From NCBI GenBank assembly GCA_016648135.1, contig JADDOH010003931.1, forward strand, positions 124,001 through 188,000: 64,000 nucleotides of DNA. Direction: 5' to 3'. The translations under genes and the position numbers were made by a program. Each line of letters opens with the position of its first letter. The stretch's first letter is position 1. The notes beneath the pieces are model-generated. The model was not told where the DNA came from and did no database searches. It worked only from the letters and a program-made list of their open reading frames with translations. This DNA comes from Agrypnia vestita (lineage: Eukaryota; Arthropoda; Insecta; Trichoptera; Phryganeidae). Shown one piece after another: positions 31,660 to 42,936 of this stretch.

Positions 31660-33220
31660 TACAATAAATTCAACTTTATCTACTCGTGATTTCGATGTTC
31701 CAATCGCAAATACCTGTCTTTCATTAATTTTAAAGTTAACAGAAATGTCGCATCTACAGGTATTTGATGTAAAAAAAGTCATTTTGCACCGTATAATTGT
31801 AAATGTGATGTGACATGCATCGTTTTGTACAGAAATCACGTTAAGGCTGGAATGGGCCAGAGCGATATAATTTTTTATAATTATTTTACAAAATTTCTTT
31901 ATAACATTTCGTCCAATATAAATTCAGGTACACCTCCTTGGATTCCTGCTACCCGTGTATGCCCCTGGTCTAAATTTCATTTTTAATTTCAAATGAACGA
32001 ATATTACAATGTCGAATGAATATATCCTTATTTTGAACACGAATGAGTTGTAATATCCATCCTTGAGTGCTATGATGAAAAGTAATTATACATTTTTATG
32101 TGTTAAACCTGAGCAATATTTTGATTTAAGTTTCTTTCTAAATTTGCATAAAAGGAATGCGTAAGCCACAAGCTGGACCTTAATTTATTTATATTAATTA
32201 ACGTAATAAACAATTTTCGATGTTGTTCTGGTATTGGTGGTGCATTTATTACCATTAATTTGTCATTTGAATTTTCAATTACGTGAAATGTTTGAAGCTG
32301 TTTTGCATTCGAGAATGAAACATGGCGGTCACAATTGTATGTTTTTGACAGTTGCTGCCCATTCATTTCTACCCGATGATGATTACTTATCAACTAATAG
32401 TTGATGGCAATATTAAACACTCGTTGGGCTTTTGGAATAATTGATTTCAATCACTTTAATGTGACATACAAACGGCGGTTTCACTTTATCGAGGAACGTT
32501 AATAATAATTTTTAGATGTAATCGATATTTTTTAATTTTATTCAGTAGTTAATGGGTGAAATAACATTTAATTCCTTAATGTAAAAATGTTTTGATTTAT
32601 GTTTTATACTTTAAATAGCTTTACATTGTATATCCACTTCTAATGTGATAAGACCTGGGAACCTATAAAAATTTCATATTATATTGTGCTACAAAAAATT
32701 ATTGATTTTGTATCTTTTAGTCACAAATAATTACATTAAAAATTGATTTATTATAACCAGATGCATTAGTAGGCATAATATGTTCATAATACAACATATT
32801 TTTTCCCTTTCACATTTCAGAACAGCATTGTTGTTGGTAAAGCATTTTACATCTGTTTTACATCGTGACTATGTTGGTCATTTCAAGCAGTATTTTTTTT
32901 TTAATCGTTAGCAAAGCCCTTTAGGGCTTTTCAAATAATGAAGGTAAGATATTATAATATCAAGCAATAGTTGTCCATTGGTATACATTCAGAGTTGCAG
33001 CTCATAGTACTTTATATATGGTCATTATTTCCTTCATCAGTATTTGTTTACGGTTTCTCTGTCAAAACTACTCGTCATTTTAAATTTTTTAACATCGTTT
33101 TGAAGATTTTTTTACTATTTATTATAATTTAATTTTAAACCATTGTTTTCTTTTTATGTCCGTTGTAGTATTGGACATGTTGTAAAATATCTTAATAAAT
33201 GAGAAAAATAATGATTAGGA
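31660..33220. other. No gene recognised
   Basis: AT-rich. Minus frames at 31624-31839 and 32103-32393 (96 codons) have no recognisable product. Confidence 0.4.
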
Positions 33221-33227
33221 TAGATTA

Positions 33228-33680
33228 CAGACGTCTCACACGAACGAAGTTATGAATATGAGAAAAGTGTGTGGTCTTTTTCTTCGATATAAATATAAAG
33301 GTATCATATTTATATCGAAGGTACAAAAATACCAGCTACAAAAATCTATGTATTCTAGTTCACGAGAAAAGACTACAGATGTTTCTAGCATAGTTCATTC
33401 ATATAACGGAAAGATTCTCAGATTTGAATATATTATATAGAACTTTCAAAATTTGATAATGTGTGGATGTTCTTACGATGGAATCGGTGAACACTGGATT
33501 GTGTTGAGTGATTACTTAAATCAGCTCATACAGTTTGTAAGCCCTGGGCCATCATATAAAAAGACTTCTACACACGTTTCTCATATTCATAGCTTCCTTT
33601 CTGTGAGACTTCGATAATTTGTTTTTATTAATGAATCATACCTCTGGGGATAAAATCCAGTACTGTGTTCATAGACAATA
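33228..33680. repeat. Dispersed inverted-repeat family D, copy 1
   Basis: Ends form an inverted repeat: GTCTCACACGAACGAAGTTA then TGAATATGAGAAAAGTGTGT (from 33233) against the complement of 33570-33613. The middle (AACTTTCAAAATTTGATAAT, GTGTGGATGTT, GTAAGCCCTGGGCCATC) matches 45765-45890. The flank CCTCTGGGGATAAAATCCAG (33640) recurs inverted at 45655. Contains a 15-bp hairpin (33282-33320). Confidence 0.65.
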
Positions 33681-33689
33681 TATACAAAA

Positions 33690-34695
33690 ATATTGAAAAT
33701 AATATTTCACCCTGTGCACTTGTTATTTTATTAACATTATGTATAAAAGCAATTATAAAAAATGAACAATAGTTATCAATTATTATCAACAAAATTATTA
33801 AAAACAAATATAAAAAATAAACTATAGTTATAAAGTACGTAATATTTTCCTACAATTAATTTTTCTGTATTCGATGATATATTAAATGCACTTCTACATA
33901 ATATACAATAATAAATCTTGGCTCTAAGTGGAAGTGGATGTGTCCAACACTTAATCAATATCAATAAAAGCTCTCTTAGAGGATTGTCTGACTCCTTAAA
34001 AGCCTCTTGCAGTCGTACAACATATAATAGCCCTTAAGTCATAAACACGAATATAATAATTCTACGAATCGTATTATTGCCATTTTCGCTTAAATATCAC
34101 AAACAATAAAAAGTTACCAACAATATAAGTGTCGAAAGCACAGGTTTGAAAAAAAATTCAATTGAAACGAACTTAATTATTTGATATATAATTAAGGAAT
34201 AGTTAGTTGCTTGAAATGTAAAAGATTCCGTATTTAAGTCCTGTACTTATATATTCTGCATAAAAAAAACATTTCATTTGTCAATTAAATTTCATTAGAA
34301 AATAGTGGTTCAGCATTTATGTACTAAACCAGCCCTGCTGAACTCAACTGTTTCTCTCCTCATAGGGTAAATTTATAATTTTTAAATTAAATAAAATCAA
34401 AATCATTTTGTTTTCATCACTTTAGTAGATAAAAATCATTTATTAGAATATATACATTTCATTTTAATACAGGATTAAAAATGTTGTATTCAGTTTATAA
34501 GATTTCAAAGATAATTGATTTAGAAATTCTTGAAATACGAAAAAGTGTAAAATATTATTGATAATCAGGTAAAATTTGTAAAAAATCCTCCATTGAATAT
34601 TTTTCCAGTTATTCCACTATTACCCTTCAAATGACTGTGTTATTAACCCTCATCATAATGAAAATCTATATTTAAATTATTTAGTATAGGTACTA
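33690..34695. other. No gene recognised
   Basis: AT-rich spacer. Confidence 0.4.
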
Positions 34696-34702
34696 TTTGT
34701 CC

Positions 34703-34802
34703 TAAAGATGAGAACATTGTTTTCGAAACGTGTTGATATTTTTCTATTAAAGTGGTGGAAGTGTTAACCTTCTTTGAGAACAACTGTTCTTCTCAAAGAA
34801 GT
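34703..34802 (+). repeat. Hammerhead-like fragment followed by a hairpin
   Basis: 34703-34735 has GATGA, a GAA/TTC stem, then GAAACGTGTTGATATTT, matching the minus-strand fragment at 8455. Immediately downstream CTTCTTTGAGAA and TTCTCAAAGAAG form a 12-bp hairpin (about 34770-34802). Confidence 0.4.
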
Positions 34803-35039
34803 TCTCCAAGTCTAAAAAATATTGCTGTCATATAACGCATATTTCTTGTTAAATATTATAATGTGAAGAATTAATTTTTAAAGCCTAATAAAATGTTACT
34901 AAAACTTTTGATAAATATAGTATAGTGCAATAAACGTGAATTAAATTTCTCATTTAATTAACTTAGTTTGAATAATTGTTTTGAACCTGGCGTTGCTGGT
35001 TCTCCAAAATAAAGTTTTGCAAAAGATTTTCGGCCCAAT

Positions 35040-35330
35040 ATGTAGGTACCTTACTGGAGAATGGAGGAGGTCAATGTACTCAAATCTTCGGGAACGGTGT
35101 GACGCCTCAGATATCCTGAGGGAGCTTGCGGGACATTAGCGAGAGTAGACCAAAAGTTCCGTAACAGAAAGGCTTTTTCAAGACAAGCCCAAAGAATCCA
35201 GGCCGAGGGGAAGATCGAGACGTAGATGGGTGGATATTGTCAAGATGTACTAGCAGACTGGACCACCAAGGGGTGAATAGCACCCTGTATGCCACGAGCT
35301 CCCGAACGAAAAAACCAAGTGTTTTTCTTC
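35040..35330 (+). mobile_element. LINE 3' end fragment
   Basis: Plus-strand reading, with stops, gives LFQDKPKESRPRGRSRRRWV preceded by ASDILRELAGH-like residues and followed by a CTTCTTCTTC-bearing end. This resembles the R.RGRPR.RW.D tail of LINE proteins. Weaker match than the others. Confidence 0.45.
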
Positions 35331-35509
35331 TTCTTAAAATGAGGCAATCCACCCTTAATGAGTGATTTGTGTCATTTTACAAGTTATACATGAAATGTTG
35401 TTATGAAAGAAAGCATATATTTATGTTATTTTCTAACAATTTTTTTTGTATTATACGTATCAGATTTGGTGAGTTCATAGCAAGAAGGATGAAAAATATA
35501 GCTATTTTT

Positions 35510-35715
35510 TAATAACATTTAAAATAAATGAAATTTTAATAAATATTATTATTAATTTCTGCAGGTTAAGTGTTATTTTAAATTTGACAGCTATTTTGGC
35601 TTGTAAAGTCATTCTCAAGTAGGGGATATACAATTTATAATCAACTTATTTAAAAGGTTTAAGTTACTCTTCTCCCTACGGATAATTAAATGTTTTCGGT
35701 GAAGCCCTATTCTTT
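35510..35715 (-). repeat. Dispersed repeat G, copy 3
   Basis: Matches copies 1 and 2. Minus-strand core at 35585-35620: CTTGAGAATGAC, loop, AAGCCAAAATAGCTGTCA. The flank TTTTCGGTGAAGCCCT matches copy 1 at about 3518. Confidence 0.6.
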
Positions 35716-35764
35716 TTTCCTAGGCACTTATCATTAAAGATTCCCTGGTTTATAAAATTCAATA

Positions 35765-35945
35765 TTACGGGTTAAGGGTATTGGAGTTCCGCGATGGGCA
35801 GGCAAAAAATATATAATCAGGGGTCTCGTCTTCCGAACCACATTCATGCATCGGACTGTCCACTATGTTCAGTCTGAACAAATGAGCAGCTACTAGACAA
35901 TGACCAATTCTCATTCTAGAGATCACGGAGATTTCTTTCGGAAAA
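35765..35945 (-). mobile_element. R1/Jockey-type LINE C-terminal relic
   Basis: Minus strand reads RMRIGHCLVAAHLFRLNIVD then SPMHECGSEDETPDYIFFAC P. The RxRxGH start and the CGxxEETxxHIIFxCP block are the C-terminal zinc-type motif of R1/Jockey/I-group LINEs. A single open stretch of about 55 residues; the rest is lost. Confidence 0.7.
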
Positions 35946-35949
35946 CTAA

Positions 35950-36660
35950 TTACTAAACCATGATTTGCTAATAATATTTGTATGTATACGTTTTAAATGC
36001 TTTTCCTTGTGATAACTAAGTGTTTAACATACCAAAATATGCAGCGATGTTCGAGACGAAAATCTCTGTTTCACAGGACTACTATAGATTTTCTTAAACA
36101 TATGTTTCTTTTGCTGTTCAATCGGTCAAAACATACCACTGCACAGAAATTGTTTCATCGCTGCAAGTTAATGCAGCGGTCGAGTGTCCCGTGATGGATG
36201 TGCAACGAATGCACTTCGAGAATCCAAATCATTCGGTTGGTTTGACACCGTCCTGCTGCATCTTGCATTCCCTCTCCGAGGTTAATTGATGTCTCGGGTG
36301 TCTATTTTAGGATCTCATTCTCCACGCTGACTATTTAGACTCCGAGCTGATCTTTGACTGGTCATTGTTTAGTCTCTTGGAGTGATTTCCCCATTGCTCA
36401 ACTTAGGGTCTGGGTGATTTCTACATTGCTTTGGAATACAGTTCAAAAATAAATCCGCGTTGTGTAATGTGCTTTTAGCACTAAGCTTTTTTGTTGTTTT
36501 TAGTGACCACTATTTCTTGTAGCGAAATATAACAATTCAAAATACAACTAAATTTGTTTTACAATACCTTTGGATAAAATGCTAAATAATAACTCCAGTA
36601 ATAATATTTTTTTTAAATAAATTTGGAAAAACAAGAACAAAAGACATTTCATTCGAATTT
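35950..36660. other. No gene recognised
   Basis: 36190-36440 is GC-balanced and may hold more of the degraded LINE, but I cannot align it. Confidence 0.3.
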
Positions 36661-36678
36661 TTTGACAGTTATACAACA

Positions 36679-36715
36679 CCCTGATGATGGAATGGTAATT
36701 TCTGAAACATGTTGG
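36679..36715 (+). ncRNA. Hammerhead-like motif with intact CTGATGA and GAAAC
   Basis: CTGATGA at 36681-36687 and GAAAC at 36704-36708 are both exact. The stem II between them is weak (GGAA/TTTC with a mismatch next to the core). The tail ATGTTG matches other copies. Could be chance-assisted decay of a Penelope-like ribozyme. Confidence 0.4.
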
Positions 36716-36719
36716 TGAA

Positions 36720-38235
36720 AAAAAACTCACATAAAAATAGATATATACAAATAAAATAATTAATTTTTTTTTTCTATTTTCAGAAATTTTAATAATAATA
36801 TTTATTTTCCGAATATTATAGATACGTAATTATTATTTAATACCTACATACATGAACATAAGATATTTTTCAAACATTTATTTAATTATTTACGATTCAA
36901 ATTAATTTATTGTTTTATGATATTATTAAAACATCATGTCACACATCGTTCATAACGTTACATAAAGCCAACAAAGTGGAGCAATTTTCATCAGTTTTTA
37001 AACATCATTGTTTTGATAATTTATTAATTGATTAAATAATTTAGTTACTATCGTTTTATAAAAGTATGTATATTTAAAATACGTGGAATTTAATGAATAA
37101 ATTTTAATTTCATATCTTTCCCCACAAAATGTGAAACAAAATACTAATGATGATATGAAAAAAGTGCTCGTCGCCGTTGAATTTCGCTCGCATTGCTAAA
37201 CGATCGCCTTTAAACGTACATACTTCAAAAATATCTAAGAATTATTAATATAGACATACTTATCGTTATTTTGTTGTCGTATACGATAATTTGGTAATTA
37301 TATAAACTTTTGTATACCTATTTAAAATACTGAATTTATTATTTATACATTCATCAAGCCATACCTATATATTTATGTAGTTTTAAGAGATGCCGCCTCT
37401 ATCAAAAATAGTAGTCGCGATAGAAATACTATTCAGTGGTGTGTGTGTTTTTATTTAACCAGCAAAACTTTAATATATAGAATATTTTAAATATGCAGTA
37501 TCTACTATTTATGGTATATGTGAAAAAAAATTGCTCACATAATAAAAAAAATGCCTCTATTACATTGGCCGCAGATGCATTTAAAAATGCCCACCATTAG
37601 CATTTCAGCACTTTTGAAAACCAAAAAATAATAAGATTTATGGTTTCGTGATGTTTCGTTTCTTTTTTATTATTTCTGAAGAGATATTTCTAAATTGTTG
37701 ATTTGATGACCTTAAATATATTTTTTTTCAATTCATACCTGCTTTGCAATACCTATTCTGAACACAAAAATTATGATTGGGCCAAAATTTACATTTTTTA
37801 AACATTTAATAATCTTTTTCGGTCGTATACTGCAACATTTATTATCTACTTAACGTCAGTGTTTATAACGTCAATAATATGTACCTACGTATATTACTAA
37901 CGACGACTAGATGACTGTACCTATGTATATTTGTCATTAATATTTTCTTGGTACATGATGAATACCTATTCCTATGCGTATTTATGCCTTTAGCTGTCCC
38001 TATTACCGTTATTATTTTAGCTTGTCTAAATATTCCAAATAATCATGTCTTCTATGCCAATGACTCAAGTCTAAGTTCGTGGGCTTCTATTTTCTTGACG
38101 AAGCTTCTACTCCTCATTAGTTTCACACTATCGCACTATTAACACCATGATATAAAACAATAAAAATAAAAAAAATATATAACAATCGTTACATGATTAT
38201 GTAGTTTAAAAATTTATTATGTAGTAACATTAAAA
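36720..38235. other. No gene recognised
   Basis: AT-rich spacer. The frame at 37948-38142 has no recognisable product. Confidence 0.4.
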
Positions 38236-38237
38236 AA

Positions 38238-38343
38238 TATAAGACTTTCTAAATTTACCTAAATATCGGTAAATAAGAAATATATTTACCGATGATTTGG
38301 TAATGGATTTAGTTACATTTACCGGTAAACCGGTTGCAAGTTC
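38238..38343 (-). mobile_element. hAT-like transposon end
   Basis: The minus strand starts CAGAACTTGCAACCGGTTTA, then CCGGTAAAT, with further GGTAAAT/ATTTACC motifs inside. This resembles hAT termini (CAG start, subterminal ACCGGTAAA repeats). The opposite terminus and 8-bp duplication were not found. Confidence 0.45.
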
Positions 38344-38460
38344 TGATTGGTTTTGATTCCATAATCTTCCAATCGATTGATATTAAAAATGGTTAATGAA
38401 CAATTTTTCAAAATTAAGGTTTGTTTAATCCATTTTAGAGGATATTCTTTTTATAAAATA

Positions 38461-38632
38461 CAGATGCGAACACGGAGTGCGTTATCACATCACATTTTTA
38501 CTATTTTCAAACAGAGCTTTACGTTGGTTCTACGAAAATAGGACTACGTTGCTGGTATCCTGGGTTTGAACCACTGACCACTGTAGGCAAGAGTCTTAAT
38601 CACTAGACCGATAAACTACTCAAAAGTACTCG
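38461..38632 (-). mobile_element. tRNA-derived SINE1
   Basis: Minus strand: TATCGGTCTAGTGATTAAGA (box A region), GGTTCAAACCC (box B), TAGTCCTATTTTCGTAG body and a 3' part ending near CGTGTTCGCATCTG. Diverged full-length copy. Confidence 0.75.
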
Positions 38633-39028
38633 AGCTACTCATTGATAGGCATGAGAAAAGTATATTCCATAAAAAAATCATTTTGCTTTGTTATGGAACT
38701 GATATGGGAGTTCCAGTTCCAGAAATGGGTGGGCACTTTCATTGCCCCTCCATCCATCCTACCTGACGTTTCTCCCACCCGACTTATTTTCTCAAGGTGT
38801 CCAAAGTAAATTTATTTAATTTAAAAAAAAATGTTTTAACATTAAATAAATTTGTACAGGAAAGTGGCATTACTTATGGTTTGTGAAGAATATGCCTTTA
38901 CTCAGAATTTTTCAAGAGCAAGAGTCCCAATTTCATTTATCTGATTTTATTTTGAAATCAGGGTATATTTGCCTATGAAAAAATTGGAGTAACGGCATAT
39001 TCTTCAGACCAACCATGCCTTTTTCATT

Positions 39029-40102
39029 TCTTCTTCTTCTTTTTGTGCCATGTCAGGTCCGCCTGACGATGGCTACCACTATGGAAGAGGCATTCCTGTC
39101 TGCCACAGTTCGGAATAGCTCTCCGACGTCGTTGATGCCAGTCCACTCGCGAATGTTGCGGAGCCATGACATCTGTCGTCTTCCAATAGGAAGTCCTTCT
39201 ATCTCGCCTTTCATAATTGATTGAAGTAGCCTATGTTATCATTTCGTAGAACACGATCCAAGTATGCGATTTTCCTTCGTTTTGTTGTGGTGACCAGCTT
39301 GCGCTCTGTGTTTGCTCTCCTCAGTACCTCTTATTTTATCAGCCCGGGTGATTCTCAGCATGCGTCGGTGCGGCCTCATTTCGAATGCTTCCAGTCGGTT
39401 GCTTAATGAACTTTATGGTCCATGTTTCAACCCCATACAAAAGTATAGACCATATATATACAGGCTTATTTGTAAAACATTAATAAACTCGCAGGATTAT
39501 AATCTTGTCACGATTATGATTCAAAAATGTTCAAACTATTATGACCTAATATCAATAGTTATGGAGATATGCGACATCAAAGTTTGCATTTTTTTTTTCA
39601 ATATTTCTGACTTATTTTTTGTAAAACGCTGAACTATCATTACAGTAACTTATATTGATTATGAAAAATTCATTATTTTCAATACAAGTTAAATTAAATG
39701 ATAAAAACCCTGAAAATTTTCCAATTTGAATGTTTTCCAATTGGAATTCGAAGGTTTTTATTTTTTATTTGACTTGTATTAGAGGGAATGAATTTTTCAC
39801 ATTCGATATAAGTTACTATAATGATAGTCCAGCGTTTTAGAAAATAAAAGTCAGAAATATTGATATTAGGTCATGATAGCTTGAAAATTTTCGACTCATA
39901 ATCAAGGCAGGAATAAAGTCCTGCGAGATTATTAATGTTTTCCAAATAACCCTGTATAACACTTCAGCACGCGCTGCATAACTTTGACTTTCAAATTTTC
40001 ATTGCAAAACACCGTTTTCATTTTGAAAAACATTGCGCAAGCTGTCTCCCTGCGGCATCTTACCTCTTTATCAGGATCCATGTCGAATTGTCTATTTAAG
40101 CA
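39029..40102 (-). mobile_element. LINE 3' part interrupted by MITE-P
   Basis: Minus-strand reading begins at 40102 with LNRQFDMDPDKEVRCRRE then FFKMKTVFCNENLKVK and RVLKCYI. It is cut by the MITE at 39461-39954 and resumes as LLYGVETWTIKFIKQPTG. It continues with LTTTKRRKIAYL and GRRQMSWLRNIREWTGINDV, ending in an (AAG)n tail at 39031-39044. These are the DPDEEIR, FLKM, LKCYVWSVLLYGAETW and WLRNLR motifs of a common arthropod LINE. Removing the MITE restores motif order. Frameshifts and stops are numerous. Confidence 0.8.
39461..39954. mobile_element. Foldback MITE-P, copy 2, nested in LINE
   Basis: Begins CAGGCTTATTTGTAAAAC and ends TTTTCCAAATAACCCTG, flanked by TATA on both sides. Inverted halves meet near 39730 at TTCCAATTTGAA/TTCCAATTGGAA. 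Inserted between RVLKCYI and LLYGVETW of the LINE. Confidence 0.85.
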
Positions 40103-40737
40103 GGGCACTAGCGAAGGGAAAAACTACATTTCTAAATGAAGACTACAACACACACACGTTTACCAGTTTGAAGACTACAAAGTGTACACTACAATTGTAG
40201 TAATAACCACTTGAAGTGAAGGAATTGTAGTACTACGAAATGAAGTGAAGTAAATGAAGTGAAGTAATGAAGTAATTGTAGTATTAATGAAGTGAAGTAA
40301 TGCAATGAACTAATTGTAGTATTAATGAAGTGAAGTAATGAAATGAAGTAATTGTAGTATTAATGAAGTGAAGTGTAATGAAATGAAGTAATGTAGTTTC
40401 TTTTTTCCCAAATAAATATTTGGCGACCTAAAAAAAAAAAGGTCGCCAGCCAGATTTCTTCATTCGATTCCAAAAAATTTTCAAACCATGGGGGGGGGGG
40501 GTTGTTACAGTTTCCAGAGATTTCTTCGTTTAGCTACATCAACTTCCCAAAAATTTCACGTAAAAATGAATGAAGTATATGTACTTTGTAGTGTTCACTT
40601 TGAAATGAAGTGTACTATTTGAAATTTATACTTTCAATAACTTTGGTGTTTGTAGTTTGTAGTGTGCACTACACATCAAAGCGTGCGAAGTGTGCACTTC
40701 AATGTAATGTAGTAGTGAGTACAGAGCGGACCCTGTA
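40103..40737. repeat. Tandem-repeat-rich element (possible hAT-type, non-autonomous)
   Basis: Starts CAGGGCACTAGCG and ends CCCTG, weakly like a CAGGG...CCCTG element. The interior (40205-40395) holds about four imperfect ~40-base repeats of GTAGTATTAATGAAGTGAAG and GTAATGAAATGAAGTAATT type. The right part has inverted GAAGTGTGCACTTC motifs and a G12 run (40490-40501). The 8 bases on each side match only in part, so the transposon reading is tentative. Confidence 0.4.
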
Positions 40738-40739
40738 GC

Positions 40740-41254
40740 ACAGAGATTAAATATATTTGTTAAATATAATAAATAAAGCAAATCGTGTACGTGACTCGTA
40801 CGCGATTTGCCTGCAGTAAAATTCTGTAAAAATGCCAGCACGATTTTGATAATGATCGTGTTTGATATCTGAATAACATCTTTCGACGTTGGACGACGTA
40901 TTTCGCGAAAGAATTACGACACCCTCAGAATGCGTTTCATATTCAAAAACAAACATGTTTTTCTTGGCGCTCGCTCGAGTTTTGTGCTTGCATCGCATTG
41001 CACTTCTCCGCCGGCCGAATGCGGTATTTAAACGTGACTGCGTTTGCCGCCCGCGTCTCTTTGTGCACTTTTGTCGCGATTATTTTTCTGACCTTAATGA
41101 CGGCCCCGTTTGACGCCGTTTGTTTTGTAAAACAAGCGCCGTGTGAATCCGTACAAGAGGGTGTAAAGCTTAACGAGTTGTGAATTGCTTCAACTTGCGA
41201 AAACACCGTGTGGCGCCCTCCGACGCCCGTATAACCTTGTAACACGTATAACAT
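40740..41254. other. CpG-containing block, function unknown
   Basis: GC-richer than its surroundings, with CCGCCGGCCGAATGCGG and a TATTTAAACG sequence. Overlapping frames on both strands (40943-41254 minus, 103 codons; 40889-41113 plus) give no recognisable product. Either a regulatory island or an unrecognised coding relic. Confidence 0.3.
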
Positions 41255-41280
41255 GTCTCACAGAGACGAAGCTATTTATA
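41255..41280. repeat. Family D terminus fragment
   Basis: GTCTCACAGAGACGAAGCTA matches the terminal repeat of family D at 33.2, 42.9 and 45.7 kb. It directly abuts the LTR-1 end. Confidence 0.5.
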
Positions 41281-41690
41281 AGTGTCGTGGCTAGGGAGGA
41301 ATGAATGAAAACACTATAAATAAATTAGCGATTTATTAATAAGTAATTAATTAACTATTCAATGTTTAAACTTAACGCTCTTCTTTTGCAGTGTATCACT
41401 GATAAATGAACCCTTTATTATCATTGGGTAACACGTATTTTACATTCACTAGAAGATTCCGTTCTTAATTATCGCTCGTAGTATTTATCGCATTTATTTA
41501 TTTCGCCATTTAGCCACTTCGCTCGATTATTCACTTTATTTATGGCTTCGCGATTCACGACGTCGTCTCATAGATCGCGCGTACTTTACACTGAATCGAC
41601 CTGTCAAACACGACAATTGAACTCGCGCCGCGACTCCGTTACGTATTTATACCTAAATGCTGATATTCTCGTAATTTCCGAATATAATAC
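41281..41690 (-). mobile_element. LTR-1, 5'-truncated
   Basis: Plus strand starts GTGTCGTGGCTAGGGAGGAA, then AATGAAAACACTATAAATAA and AATGTTTAAACTTAACGCTC, complement of the LTR-1 3' half. TATA sequence in the minus orientation is TATAAATACG (about 41647). The U3 with its heat-shock site is missing; a 2-unit GAAgaTTC is at about 41462. Confidence 0.7.
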
Positions 41691-41699
41691 CATTTAAGA

Positions 41700-41995
41700 T
41701 ATCTCAATAATAATAATTTCTTGGAATTCCCAAACCATTTTTTTGAGACAGTAGACACTTTTAAAAGATAATATTATTGAGATTCTTCATGTAAGACCTA
41801 AGACTGGTTAATTACGAAAAGACCACTGAGCCATTATAATAAATAACCTTTTAATTTTATGAATAGCCCATTATTTGATATATTCCCCATTTCAGTGTCT
41901 ACTTGTAAGATATTTAGTGTCTTCTAAGTAATAATAATTGTGTAAGTAAAAGAAAATCGCAAAAATGAATGTAAATGGAGTACCCGGTCGACTAT
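41700..41995. other. No gene recognised
   Basis: AT-rich. ATCTCAATAATAATAAT and ATATTATTGAGAT (41700-41785) form a weak inverted pair. Confidence 0.35.
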
Positions 41996-41999
41996 AATA

Positions 42000-42260
42000 A
42001 GTAAAGTTAATTATAAGATGTGAGTTTATCTGAGAGTAGAATGCGAGAGGAAACACTTAAAGAAGATGCTCTTTATATTTAGCACTTTAATGGCCGCGTA
42101 TTAAAGTATTGTTACAGCCCGAGATGAATTAAGCTGTCATCTCCAATGCGATAAATTATATTTTGGCTCACTGGCTGACTGGCCCGAGTCAACATTCCCC
42201 ACCAGGGGCGCATTTGGCAACGCTCGCCATTAATATTTCAATTATTATCGTATTCAATTC
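42000..42260. promoter_or_regulatory. Candidate conserved non-coding block
   Basis: Repeat-free, balanced composition. Contains CTTTAATGGCCGCG, GGCTCACTGGCTGACTGGCC and a CTCF-like CCACCAGGGGCGC (42199-42211) that lacks one G of the vertebrate consensus. Regulatory role inferred only. Confidence 0.25.
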
Positions 42261-42683
42261 AATCAAGTTTTCATTTCTGTAAAGTGCATTTATGTAAATA
42301 TGTAAAGAAAAAAACCTTACAGAAAACCAGGAATATTTCAAACTTATGAGAAATGGAAACCAATTCATAATGCGTAAATGTAAAACAACCCAAATACAGC
42401 ATCACTATATTTATAAAGCCATTAATTACTATAATAACTTACCTATCGAGATACGATGCATCAGTAACCTCTCAGAGCAAATCAAAAAAATTAAAATTTT
42501 CTTAAAATCAAACTTAAATTCATAAATCATTTAAACTTATAGCTTTTTTCATAATAACTCCTATACTTTCATTATCAATTTACCTTTTTACTGTATTAAT
42601 AAAAAACTTGTATACACTACGTACCTATATATTATAACAAGGAATAAGAACTGTGGCTCCCTCATCAGACTCAAGATCTTCTT

Positions 42684-42936
42684 GTTACAACACGTACGTG
42701 ATGTGTGTCATATAATCCAAATATATACAACTTTCAAAAATTAGTACGACATGGTATATTCTATCATGGTGGAAATGGCGAACGTTACATATGTGTAAAG
42801 TGATCACTTAAGCCTACCATATGATCGGTCGTAAGTCTGATATACACCATAAAATGACTTCTGTACCTACTTTCCCATAATAATAATAAAATACAGTTTC
42901 GTCTCTGTGAGACATCCATAATATACATTAATTGAT
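42684..42936 (+). repeat. 253-bp direct duplication, copy 1 (family D related)
   Basis: Aligns with 43261-43513 at a constant offset of 577 with no indel and only a handful of substitutions. The right end carries GTCTCTGTGAGAC, the family D terminus, so this is part of a family D element that was duplicated. Flank to 43020 resembles 33640-33720. Confidence 0.85.

Noticed and set aside
40205..40395. CRISPR array
   Set aside because: Repeats are imperfect and contiguous, without unique spacers, in a eukaryotic context. It is a minisatellite-like block.
42199..42211. Definite CTCF site
   Set aside because: One G short of the usual consensus, and insect CTCF motifs differ. Kept only as a weak hint.
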